Below, piece by piece: positions 21,715 through 32,371 of a stretch of 64,000 nt of DNA. Source of the stretch: Bactrocera neohumeralis. Taxonomy: Eukaryota > Arthropoda > Insecta > Diptera > Tephritidae. A program made the translations under genes and the position numbers. The notes beneath the pieces were generated by a model that did not search any database, was not told where the DNA came from, and saw only the letters and a program-made list of their open reading frames with translations. The stretch lies in the NCBI RefSeq assembly GCF_024586455.1, contig NW_026089623.1, positions 6,785,204 to 6,849,203 on the forward strand. Reading direction: 5' to 3'. How positions within the stretch are numbered: position 1 is the stretch's first letter; each line of letters starts with the position of its first letter.

Positions 21715-21996
21715 GTTAAAAAACGTTTCGTTATTTTTACTAAAAAAATGTTTTCTGGGAGCTATGCTCCTTTATTGAATTCCACTTAAGAACTAAAATT
21801 TACAATTAATTATACTTAACTCTAGACCTATGTTTGCCTCTGCAACGGGTACGGAGTTTGCTGACACTGCGCTTCCCACAGGTTGCCACTACACGTGTCG
21901 CACTCTCAGCGATTTAGTGGTGTCGTATTATATTACTTCGTATCATATGATATTAATGCATCATATGATACTTTTTGAATGCATGGGGTGCTAACT
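21715..21996 (-). repeat. 5' LTR of errantivirus B
   Basis: 282 bp on minus from agttagcacc to ttttttaac. TATA flanks it at 21997-22000. It contains a near-palindrome (atcatatgat... repeated, about 21945-21975). Confidence 0.88.
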
Positions 21997-22820
21997 TATA
22001 TACACATACATATATATATATATAATTGTATGTATACTGGCATATATGTACATATCTGATAAAAGGCCTACTTATGCTTACATTTGTGTATCTAAACACA
22101 TAACATTAAAAAAAAAATTTTTTTTCAAGTATTCACTTGACAACATTTTCCGGCAATACCCCTTATACTCAACAGTATAAGCAGAATTGCGCAAAAAGTA
22201 AGCTAGGGCAATTGCGAAATTTAAAAGAGAAAAGAAAATAACAAAACCAAACATACATATATGGTCAATAGTCACCACTTTCATATGTACATACCTATTA
22301 CATACCGGAAAAAGTGAGAAACAAAATTAATGCGACATACACCCACACGTATGTATAAACACTAAAATTTTACAGATTAACAAAAGTGCATACCTGCACT
22401 TCACCGATTTTCTATTCCCGCGTTATCCGTACGGCAAATAATATACGCACATACATATGTACATATATACGGCATACAATTTGCCTATGCCGGTATATAC
22501 AACGTACATAGGGTACAAAATTAAATTAAAATTTAACAAATTTTACAAAATTTGGAAAAAATAAAACGATAAATGCGAAATTTTAATTAACACAAAAAAT
22601 TTCAAGAGTTGGTAGAAAGGAAAAGCAAATACATAAGTATTGCCATTTTCAAGAGTTCACACACACATACTTATATTCAAACACCAAATCGGCACCCGTC
22701 CAGCAATACCCCTTGTTCTTGTTAAAGCACAAGCAAGCAGGATTGCAAACAAAACAAAAAATTAATTTTTAGCATCTTACGTATGCACATAAACACGCAC
22801 ATATTGTGCAAACTTATATA
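21997..22820 (+). other. second leader segment of element D
   Basis: About 820 bp of AT-rich sequence with catatgtacata-type microsatellites like those at 4160-4270, lying between the flanking TATA sites of B and C. No gene. I read it as the continuation of the BEL leader, because removing the flanking proviruses joins it to 4000-5019 on one side and 34192 on the other. Confidence 0.5.
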
Positions 22821-23102
22821 AGTTAACACAGCACTTCAGACAATTCGCACCATCGGTCAGCAACTCAGTACGAAACTCGAAACCCAGCAATAGCTGACGT
22901 CGCATCAGCAATATTAGCGGCTTCACACGCGCATCCGATTAACTGCTGACTATAGGCAACGTGACCCGGTACAAGCGTAGGTTTAATTTAGACTTAAGGA
23001 AAAAATTGTATTCAGTCTGAAGACAACATTTTAATAATAAAGACGCGGACGCGAGTCCGCTATTCTTTTTAAAAATAAAAACCAAAAACTAATGGTTTAA
23101 TT
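22821..23102 (+). repeat. 5' LTR of errantivirus C
   Basis: agttaacacag to gtttaatt, 282 bp, with an aataaa near 23035. The pair with 33906-34187 shows 3 substitutions. The primer site tggcgcccgagcagggac follows, overlapping the final T (23102-23119). Confidence 0.93.
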
Positions 23103-23119
23103 GGCGCCCGAGCAGGGAC

Positions 23120-24572
23120 CGCGCTCGAAGGTAGTGAAAGCCTAAAAATTAAAAAGTAAGGCTACGCGAGTGAGTACAAATTACAATACCGAGTAATACA
23201 CAAGAGCGGCTACCGGAGCCCCAAAGGATAAAGAATAATAACGTCGAAGGACCAAAGGTATCCTGATGGGAAGCTGTCCCCTTACACCGGACTGAAAGCG
23301 TTAGGATCCGATAGGAAGGAGACGCACCCTCCACCACGTGCGCAACGAGGGACCCTAGTAGGACAGCAAACGGGACGACACCCCTTGCGCCAGGAGGCTA
23401 GATATAAGTAAGCATATAGATTAAGAAATATTAAATTAATTAATTAAAAAATTAGGAAATTTATAAAACATTTGAAAGTGAAAAGAAATAAATAAAGTAA
23501 GCCAGAATATATATACGTGGAATATTGAAAATTTATGGAAAAAAATAGAGATATTAAGTTTAATTGAAAATAAAAATTATATTTGAGAATTTTAAATTTT
23601 ATTCAAAAAATTGTTATTAAACTTCAAAACATAATTATTAAGAAGAAAACTAAAATTTTATACACCCGCGGCCAAGCGTAACTTACCACTTGATATTTTT
23701 TCACTATTTTCAATTTTTTCGTTCTTTGGGTAACTTTTTTATGGATTTAATAGAATACGGGGAATATATAGATGGCTCGAATATATTTGGTTAACTGTTG
23801 ACTTTAATCTGGCCCATTTGTAAAATTAAATTGAGACAACTTTTTTTTTATTTGCACACAAGTCTTTGATTTCATTATTACTAATTCTTGTAATAACTTA
23901 ACAACATTTTTTGTTTCAATTGAAAATGGAATTACAACATATTCAAAAAGAATAAAGGGAAATCTAATATGGCGTCGGTCCACCTCTAGCGGATATTACA
24001 GCTTCGATACGAGCAGGCATTGACCCAACAAGTTTCTCCAAAACACTGCTTGAAATTTCCTCCTCCCAAACACTTTCTAACATTTTTTTTAGTTCTGGTT
24101 TACTTTACTTTTTTGACAGAACTTATTTTTTTTTAATATTTTATATTTGTGTAAGTCAGAGATCACTTCATTAAAACTTAACGGAAAGATTCCATTACCG
24201 CAACAAGTACCATTACAATGAGTGATAGAATACGTTTTCGCTAGAAATTTCTTAATGGTAAGTTACGCTTGGCCGCGGGTGTATATGTAAATATTTCATA
24301 AAATATTGAACATAAGTGAAAGTGAAATTAACTAATTGAAATTGTGAAATTTAAGTGCATATAAATTTACAAATAATCAAAAGGGCGTAAAGCGATAAAA
24401 AATAATAACTCCTACTTTTGCAAACAATTAACTTAACGAAGTTTTGTACGCAAAAGTAGTATAACTTAACCCAATTCTGCGATTCCTACCCAAAGGACCC
24501 TCCAGGATAAAAGGGTAAAACCAGCTACTGGTTTTCAAAAACAATAATATCCTCAAAATATCCAATAAAATT
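23120..24572 (+). other. leader of errantivirus C, holding a Tc1 derivative
   Basis: Untranslated leader interrupted at 23663-24281. Just before gag (about 24474-24506) it carries aattctgcgattcctac plus ggaccctccag, shared with element A. Confidence 0.6.
23663..24281 (-). mobile_element. Tc1-like internal-deletion derivative
   Basis: 619 bp with inverted ends (cacccgcggccaagcgtaac on both sides) and TA duplications at 23661-23662 and 24282-24283. On minus, about 24110-23968, it keeps only the last ~45 codons of a Tc1 transposase (KPELKKMLESVWEEEI, then RIEAVISARGGPTPY and stop). The catalytic core is gone, so movement would need transposase from elsewhere. Confidence 0.9.
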
Positions 24573-25235
24573 ATGCCAACCAATCCCATACGACCCATAC
24601 GACCTGCTGTGTTAAACGCACCCACCGCAGGCAATACCCAAACATCCCATCCTGTTCCAGATTCTGGCGAAATGAATCTGGAACAATTAACCAATATTAT
24701 AAGTGGTGTGGTCACAAACATTTTAAGACAAGAAGGACGAAACATAGTCCAAGCTGCGCTTAATCCAAACGCAAACTTTGCAAACTTAACTGACGTGACT
24801 ATAGACCCTACACTGACTAACAACATTAACGACCTAGACAAAATCCCTGATGTGGTAAGATGTCTTCGTGAATTCTCTGGGAATCCAGGAGAATTCAGTT
24901 CGTGGAAGAAAAGCGTGGACAGAATTTTGGAAATATACGAACCTCAAAGAGGATCGCCAAAATACTACGGTATCCTTAACGTAGTAAGAAACAAAATCGT
25001 GGGCTACGCAGATATTGCCCTCGAATCATATAACACACCTTTAGAATGGAAGGCTATTTCAAAATGCCTTACCCTCCATTACGCCGATAAAAGGGACGTA
25101 GGTACCTTAGAGTACCAAATGACGTCATTAGTTCAAGGTAACCATACTATTCAGGAATTTTACCAAAGGGTATATTCGCACCTATCTCTCATTCTTAATA
25201 AACTTGGTTGCATGGAAATCGGTGCTGAATCCATG
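24573..25235 (+). pseudogene. gag: errantivirus C gag, N-terminal part
   Basis: Opens at ATG 24573 (MPTNPIRPIRP). The capsid region closely matches element A (KIPDVVRCLREFSGNPGEF, SYNTPLEWKAISKCLTLHYA). At 25235 the frame is cut by the composite element. The 5 bp ccatg is duplicated (25231-25235 and 28521-28525), and the same reading frame continues beyond the insert. Confidence 0.92.
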
Positions 25236-25741
25236 TGTTGCGTCAAGCGACAAAATATATATTTAAACCTAAAAGTAAAATTAATTAAATTGATTTAGAA
25301 AAATTATAAAATATTGAATTATATTATTGTATACTTACCTTAATAATCCATTTTTAATACTAATATGTATATTACTTACCTCAACGTAATCTTTTACAAT
25401 AGCTAACGAAAGTTAAAAATTATTATACTTACCCCTTTTTTCTGTAATACATATTAACATTACCACTAGCTTAAGCCGTTAGTTTTAAGATTTAGGCTAA
25501 GCAACTAGATGAAATGGCACAAAGAGGTAATTGTTATTAGACTACCATAGAATTCGCACGCGTTTCTCTTTTTTCCGCTTTTTTCGCCGTCGCAATTTCC
25601 GTAAGTTCAAGTGTTCGGTACAGGCAATTGGTTAAATTGTGCTAAGTGAATATACTTTAAAAACAAAATAAATTAAGCAAACACGCATCCCAAAACAATT
25701 TTAAAACAATTTTATTTCTCAAAAACGCTTGAGAATTTTCA
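25236..25741 (+). repeat. 5' LTR of the composite element
   Basis: 506 bp, TG..CA ends. The part from acgcgtttctc (about 25557) to the end recurs at 28337-28520 with few changes. The first ~320 bp are not repeated at the other end. The primer-binding site follows directly. Confidence 0.75.
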
Positions 25742-25813
25742 TGGCGCCCGAGCAGGGACAAATGCGTGATTAAAAAATTTGTAGTACCTAACTTAGAAAA
25801 GTGCACAAAATTC

Positions 25814-26863
25814 CTATCGCAACCAATTGCCAAGGTTATCATTTTCGGTTTTCGGATTTTCGGTTTGCACGGTTAAGTGAAAGCGATCGAAAAGGCGAGC
25901 GGAGACTGACAATATATTCCGTTTAGTGGCTCGCAGATCATTAAAGTTGGCATCCAAAACAAATCGAAACAAATCCTCTTTCAGCAACCAATGGATTCCT
26001 TGTGTTTTAGTTGAATTCTTGTCATTGAAGCTTAATGACTTTTCAGTGCAATCACTGTCGAAAAATTTTGGGTGGTTCGAAAACCACTTCGTTAAGGTGA
26101 ATCCTGCCGAGTTTAATATTTTAATTACTTCACTTCTTATAAGATCTAGAGACTCAAAATTTTCAGATCCTGTCAATAAGTCATCGAAATAAAAGTCTCT
26201 TTTAATGGCCAATGAACCGAGTGGGTATTTAGTTGTATTAGCATCGCTGAACATTTGTAAACACCGTGTTGCGAGAAATGGTGCAGGCGCAGTGCCATAA
26301 GTAACGGTGTTAAGTCGAAAAATTTGGCGGTACATTTTAGTAATGTCTGCCGTTAAAGCGTACTTGTGTAGACGAAAACGAAGAAGAGTTGAGTACAATT
26401 GTTCTTGGATGGTTGGGCCTACCATCAAAAGTTCATTCAATGAAATTTGAGATGAAGTACGACTCGAAGCGTCAAAAACAACACGTAATTTGGTTGTTGT
26501 GCTTTCGGGTCTTAAAACGCATTGATGCGGAATGAAATAGTGTGGCTCACTCGGGATCTTATTGTCCGTTGGGCTCATGTGACCCAGTGCTCTGTATTCA
26601 TTCATAAAGTCCAGATACATTTTACGAAGTTCTGGATCTTTCAACGTTCTTCTCTCCAGGGCCTAAAACCGCCGAACTGCGGTTTCATAAGAGTGACCGA
26701 GTAACTTACGGTCAGCTTTAAATGGCATTCTGACTTGAAGCCGTCCTGAAGGCAATACTTGAGTTGTTTTCACGAAAAATTTTTCATACTCTTTTTGCTC
26801 TTGTGTGAATTTGATGCCAGTTTCTGAAGGTAATTCTTCTAAAGCCCAAAACTTTTGGACCAC
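25814..26863 (-). pseudogene. BEL/Pao pol fragment, antisense inside composite element
   Basis: On minus: a linker (KFWALEELPSETG, 26863-26663) and, after a frame change near 26660, the reverse transcriptase N-half of BEL/Pao type (YFIPHQCVLRPESTTTKLRV, then FDASSRTSSQISLNELLMVGP, KMYRQIF, and the palm FYFDDLLTGS where most RTs have Y-x-DD). It is then cut off near 25814. Between TKMYRQIFR and LNTVTYGTAPAPFLA about 25 residues seem to be missing compared with the same region of element D. It belongs to a different BEL family from D. Confidence 0.82.
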
Positions 26864-26965
26864 CGAATTAATTGACGTTAAGTCATCTTCAGATTGGCAT
26901 AATGTGCTAGTTGCAGAAGGAATGAATGCATTTGAAGAAACACAATTTTCAAATGTTTAATATGA

Positions 26966-27085
26966 TCACTTTTTAGTGATTTGGTGGAGATCTTCCATTA
27001 CTTCTCTGAGGAGTTGAATTTTCCTCTTGAATATGAAGATTCCAAGATCCAAATCAAATGTATGTGACTTGTATTTATTTGTCAT
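26966..27085 (-). pseudogene. short remnant at the start of the antisense BEL element
   Basis: A 39-codon frame on minus from ATG 27085 (MTNKYKSHTFDLDLGIFIFK) to a TGA near 26966, between the LTR-leader array and the pol fragment. It sits where gag should begin. I do not recognise the peptide. It is probably what remains of gag after a large deletion. Confidence 0.4.
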
Positions 27086-27245
27086 GTTGCTGCTTTTTTT
27101 TCTCCAAAGAAATCGTTGGAGGTATTTGATTTGGTCGCCTAGTTGACCTTGCTGTGCCTCGACTCACAGCCGCTGAATATTTCTTGGATAGCAGTTAGAT
27201 CACTGCGTTTAGTCTCTGCTAAAACGGCTTATGCGATCGGTTTTA

Positions 27246-28157
27246 ATGCGGGAATATACACCCGTCTTACAATTATTATTTTTATTTTGTCAATATGCGG
27301 GAATATACACCCGTCTTACAATTTAATTTTGCCTGTATTTGTATTTTTTAAATTTGGCTGAGCTCTTTTTTTTTTGTTTAAGGCTCGATAGGACCAAAAA
27401 TGTTAATAAAGGTTCTAATATGCGGGAATATACACCCGTCTTACAATTATTTTTTTATGTTGCCTGTATTTTAAACAGGGCTTTTTTTGTATGTTGCCTG
27501 TTTTTTAAATACAGGACTTTTTAATTTTGGCCGAGCTCTTCATCCGGCTCGAAGGACCAAAATGTAAAAACTCAAAAAAGATTTATCATTCCTTACCTCT
27601 GGTGGGGGGAAATGAAAAGACCTTCATTGAGTGAGAAATATTTCATTCTCTTTATTTTATGTTGCTAATATGCGGGAATATACACCCGTCTTACAATTAT
27701 TTTTGTTCTAATTTGCATGTATTTTGAACAAAGCTTTTTTGTATATTGCCTGTTTTTTAAATACAGGACTTTTTGATTTTGGCCGAGCTCTTCATCCGGC
27801 TCGAAGGACCAAAAATGTAAAAAACTCAAAAAAGGTTATTTATTCCTTACCTCTGGTGGGGGGAAATGAAAAGACCTTCATTGAGTGAGAAATATTTCAT
27901 TCTCTTTATTTTATGTTGCTAATATGCGGGAATATATACCCGTCTTACAATTATTTTTGTTCTAATTTGCCTGTATTTTGAACAAGGCTTTTCTGTATAT
28001 TGCCTGTTTTTTAAATACAGGACTTTTTGATTTTGGCCGAGCTCTTCATCCGGCTCGAAGGACCAAAAATGTAAAAAACTCAAAAAAGGTTATTTATTCC
28101 TTACCTCTGGTGGGGGGAAATAAAATGACCTTCATTGAGTGAGAAATATTTCATTCT
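27246..28157 (-). repeat. tandem array of BEL LTR plus leader units
   Basis: Read on minus, each unit is an LTR of ~133 bp (tgtaagacgggtgtatattc to gttttttaca) followed by a tRNA-Tyr type primer site and a ~120-bp leader with a ctgtatttaaaaaacaggc-like inverted stretch. Complete LTR copies: 27563-27695 and 27816-27949. Partial copies: 28070 to about 28157, and ends at 27246-27271, 27294-27319 and 27418-27446. Primer sites: 27542-27559, 27794-27811, 28048-28065. Unit spacing is about 253 bp for the full copies. Confidence 0.85.
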
Positions 28158-28336
28158 GATTTTATTGTAAATATTGTACACCTTATATACTATTTTAAGT
28201 CTTACTTATCTAGTAATTTTGCTGCATTGCATGTAAATGCATTATGTATGTATGTATTTATTAATATATAAATAGATATTTATATTTAGTATAATTTCGG
28301 CTGTGCATAAAACTAAGCATGTTCAATGATATTTGA

Positions 28337-28520
28337 ACACGTTTCTCTTTTTTCCGCTTTTTTCGCCGTCGCAATTTCCGTAAGTTCAAGTGTTCGGTAC
28401 AGGCAATTGGTTAAATTGTGCTAAGTGAATATACTTTAAAAACAAAATATATTAAACAAACACGCTTCCCAAAACAATTTTAAAACAATTTTATTTCTCA
28501 AAAACGCTTGAGAATTTTCA
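28337..28520 (+). repeat. 3' LTR end of the composite element
   Basis: 184 bp matching 25557-25741, ending gagaattttca at the ccatg duplication. The preceding sequence does not match the left LTR. Confidence 0.75.
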
Positions 28521-28525
28521 CCATG

Positions 28526-29251
28526 TATTTACTCACACGAACTTATCGTGACAAAGCCCTTGACACTTTTATTCGAGGACTGAATGGCGATTTGCCAAGG
28601 CTCCTTGGCATGAGAGAACCCGTAGACCTCCCTCAAACTCTTCACTTATGTCTTAAGTTAGAAAACCAAAAATTTCGTTCGCATTACGCGATCAATAATA
28701 ATTCCCACGTTAGAAAAGCTCAGGACTTTCGCCCACCTCTTCCGCCTAAAAAGGCCACCAACGAATTCTACCCACAATTGGCTTACATTCCTAAGCCATA
28801 TTTATCTAAACCGAACTACGTGCCTCAGCAACGGCAACAACCAAATTTTAACTATAGCAATTCTCCAAACTTTCGGCCAACATATCAACATCCCGCTAGG
28901 CCACAACCCCCACGTCCTTTCGGACTTCCGCGTCCAGAGCCAATGGATGTAGACCACTCCCTGCATACAAAAGCGGTTAACTATATGAATAGAAATGCAC
29001 CCAATAACCAAGCTTGGAAACGACCATCAAATTGCCCCCCACAAGTGCCTTTCAAACAACAAAGGAACTTCCATATAGAAACCGGTAGAGAAGATCTATA
29101 TGACCAACAAGCCACATATGACCACCATGACGAACAAATCTTGACATCGACAAAGGAAGATTACGAAGCAATGTTAAACAACGAACAAATCGAACAACTA
29201 GTTCAAGAGAGCAGCCAACCCGACTACATAGATATTAATTTTTTAGGATGA
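28526..29251 (+). pseudogene. gag: errantivirus C gag, C-terminal part
   Basis: Continues the capsid region in the same frame (RTYRDKALDTFIRGLNGDLP) and then a P/Q/F-rich tail with PEPMDVDHSLHTKAVNYMNR, which has a clear counterpart in A and B. It ends at 29251, overlapping the pol frame by 4 bases (-1). Confidence 0.9.
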
Positions 29252-32200
29252 AAAGTTCTTCGTTGCCTTATATAGAATTTAGAACGAAGAACGGAAATTT
29301 TTTAAAAATACTTATAGATACAGGATCAAGCAAAAATTACATACAACCACAACTTGTAGCAAAACCAATTCCTAATGAAGAATCTTTTTTTGCATATTCC
29401 ATAACACGAAAGATTCAAATTACCCATCATACAATAATTAATCTAGCTCAAACAGATAACTCGAATTTGAAATTTTTTATCCTACCAGGACTGAAATCTT
29501 TTGATGGTATTATCGGAAACGATAGCCTCAAACGCCTCAATGCAACTATAAACATTCGCGATGACATAATTAAATTCGGTAACGGTAAAGAAATAAGAAT
29601 AAAACAGAAGCTTTCTCCTACAGTAAACAGTATTGACGTAAGGACAGAACATATGACACCTTCTCAAAAATTCCTCATTCAAAAACTTGCAAACAAATAT
29701 TCTCAGTTATTTTCCGATCCAAATGAAAAACTAACCTACACTACTACCGTAGTAGGCGAAATCAGGACTTCTTCAGGTACACCCGTTTACACCAGATATT
29801 ATCCATACCCTATTGGCATGAGGGAATTCGTCATCAAGGAAATCCAAACCTTACTCAAAGATGGCATAATAAGACCATCACGTTCTCCATACAACTCACC
29901 AGTTTGGGTTGTTCCAAAAAAATTAGACGCCTCCGGCGAAAAGAAATTTAGACTCGTAATTGATTACAGAAAATTAAATAATGTTACTATTTCCGACAAA
30001 TACCCCATACCAGAAATAAATGAAATTATTGCGCAGTTAGGAAATAATAAATATTTTTCCGTATTGGATTTAAAAAGTGGATTCCATCAGATTCCTTTAA
30101 AAGAATCTGACATTGAAAAAACCGCCTTTTCTGTCAATAATGGCAAATATGAGTTTACACGACTCCCATTCGGGCTGAAAACGCTCCTTCTATATTTCAA
30201 AGAGCCTTAGATGATATTCTAAGAAACTATATAGGTAAAATCTGCTATGTCTACATTGATGACATAATAGTTTTCGGCGAAGAAATACTGAACAAATATT
30301 TCGCACTCTCTAAGAAGCAAATATGAAAGTTCAACTGGACAAGTGCGAATTCTTCCGAAATGAAGTCGAGTTCCTAGGCTTTATTATTTAACCAAGTGGT
30401 GTAAAAACCAATCCTTCTAAAGTTGAAGCTATACAAAATTTCCCATGTCCGAAAACTTTGAAAGACTTAAGATCTTTCCTTGGCCTTTCCGGCTACTACC
30501 GCCGCTTCATAAGGGATTATGCTAAATTAGTAAAGCCTCTTACTTCGCTCTTAAGAGGGGAGGATGGAAGCATTTCAAAAAATGCATCCTGTAAAAAGCA
30601 GATAACTCTTAATAGCGCAGCATTAGAAGCCCTCAATAAAATAAAATCCTCACTCGTTTCAAAGGAAGTAGTTCTAGCATATCCTGACTTTAATAAAGAT
30701 TTTCACCTCACCACTGAAGCATCTAATTATGCTCTCGGAGCAGTCTTAGAACAATCAGGCAAACCCATTGCATTCATATCCCGTTCACTAAGTAAAGCCG
30801 AAGAAAATTACGCCGCAAATGAAAAAGAAATGCTGGCAATAATATGGGCACTTAATAGTTTCAGAAGTTATTTGTATGGTTCACACAAAGTAATAATTTT
30901 CACGGACCATCAACCCCTAACCTATGCATTAAGTAATAAAAATTATAACGGAAAAATGAAAAGATGGAAATGTATCCTCGAAGAGTAAAATTACGAAATG
31001 AAACACAAACCAGGAAAGACAAACGTTGTAGCCGACGCACTATCGAGACCTCCACAGACTGACGTTAACGCCCTAACGACTACTGACCATAGCGACGAAA
31101 GTTCCGCACATCAGCTCATCCCAGCTACTGAAGCACCCATAAATGCCTTCAAAAATCAACTATTCATCTTAATCGGTGACATAGATAACTATACGTTTGA
31201 AATACCATTTCCCTGTTTCCATAGACATACAATTACAAAACGAGAATATTCGACACAGGACATTATAGACATATTTAAACAACACCTTGACCCAGCATTA
31301 CTTAACGGTTTATACACTACAGAAAGCTTAATGGGAAAAATTCAGGAAATATATCCACTTCACTTTGCAAATATCAAAATTAGATTCACACAAACCCTAC
31401 TTCAAGACATCGTGTCAGAGACAGAACAGGAAGAAATAATAATTAAAGAACATCAGAGAGCACATAGAAATAGTCGCGAAAACAAAACACAAATATTACA
31501 GAAATTTTACTTTCCAAGCATGCATTCTAAAATCGAAAAAACAGTTAAACAATGTTCCATATGTCGCGAGCATAAATATGATAGACATCCTTCAAAACCA
31601 CGGTTACAAGAGACTCCCATTCCTCAGTTTCCAGGAGAAATCGTACACATTGATATTTACTCGACAGAAAAAAGGCTAATACTCACGGCCATTGATAAAT
31701 TTTCAAAATACACACAGGTTAAAATTATACAGTCCAAAGCAATAGAACATATAAAAAACCCAATAAGAGAATTAATGATCTCATTTGGAATACCAAAACA
31801 AGTAATAGTAGATAACGAAAAATCTCTCAATTCAGCCACAATATTAACTTTACTAAAGGACCAAATGTCTATTAACGTATATACCACACCACCCTATAGT
31901 AGCACTTGTAACGGACAAGTAGAAAGATTCCATAGTACACTTTCTGAAATAATGAGATGTTTAAAAGCAAACAACATAGGAATAACGTTCGAAGAATTAT
32001 TATTCAAATCTGTGCAAGAATATAATTCAACGATACATACAACAACCAGAAACAAACCCATCGCCACATTCTTTGGGAATAGAATTTTTACCGACCCGCA
32101 ACAGTTAGAGCAGCAGAGAAACGAAAATATTATACTACTTAAGGAAAAACAGGAACAAGATCTTTCTTACCATAACAGCAAAAGATCAGAACCTAAAGAA

Positions 32201-32353
32201 TATTCCCCAGGAGATATAATTTATGCAAAAATAAATAAAAGACTTGGTTCAAAACTAACTCCAAAATATAAAAAAGAAATAGTATCTGAGAATAATAGAA
32301 CAGTTAAAACAATGTCAGGACGTATAATTCACAAATCTCTAATAAAAACTTAA
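29248..32353 (+). pseudogene. pol: errantivirus C pol, several breaks
   Basis: Protease (LIDTGSSKNYIQ near 29320), RT (KSGFHQIPLKESDIEKTAFS; YIDD near 30255), RNase H (TTEASNYALGAVLEQ near 30710), H2C2 finger and integrase (HIDIY, IVDNEKSLNS, NGQVERFHSTL; 31600-31930), and the C-terminal tail ending at 32353. Damage seen: one base lost near 30182 just after LPFGLK, a short deletion near 30280, an in-frame TAA near 30390 and another at 30986-30988. In RNase H the usual TTDAS reads TTEAS, replacing the first catalytic aspartate. Confidence 0.9.
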
Positions 32354-32371
32354 CTATCTATTTTAGGAACA

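Larger units (their letters stand above)
14996..21996 (-). mobile_element. errantivirus B, minus strand, 3' LTR truncated
   Basis: Second errantivirus, opposite in orientation to A and joined to it 3' end to 3' end. Its 5' LTR (21715-21996) is complete and flanked by TATA (21997-22000). Its 3' LTR keeps only the first 101 bp (15001-15101), identical to the 5' copy. Gene order on minus is gag, pol, env. Sequence identity to A and C is moderate at protein level, so it is a distinct lineage. Confidence 0.9.
25236..28520 (+). mobile_element. composite LTR element inside gag of C, antisense BEL interior
   Basis: 3285 bp flanked by the 5-bp duplication ccatg. It starts tgttgcg and ends gagaattttca. 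The left end has an LTR-like block ending exactly where a tRNA-Lys type primer site begins (25742-25759). The last 184 bp (28337-28520) repeat the end of that block. Unlike a normal pair, the upstream (U3) parts of the two LTRs do not match. Between them, on minus, lie a BEL/Pao pol fragment (26863-25814), a small remnant coding start (27085-26966) and a tandem array of BEL LTR plus leader units (27246-28157). No sense-strand gene is seen, so it is non-autonomous. Confidence 0.82.

Noticed and set aside
22001..22820. Unique host DNA between errantiviruses B and C
   Set aside because: Cannot be excluded, but position between the two TATA sites inside element D and similar composition to 4000-5019 make BEL leader the simpler reading.
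25231..28525. Reading the gag of C as two separate genes
   Set aside because: The ccatg duplication and matching frame on both sides show one gag split by an insertion.
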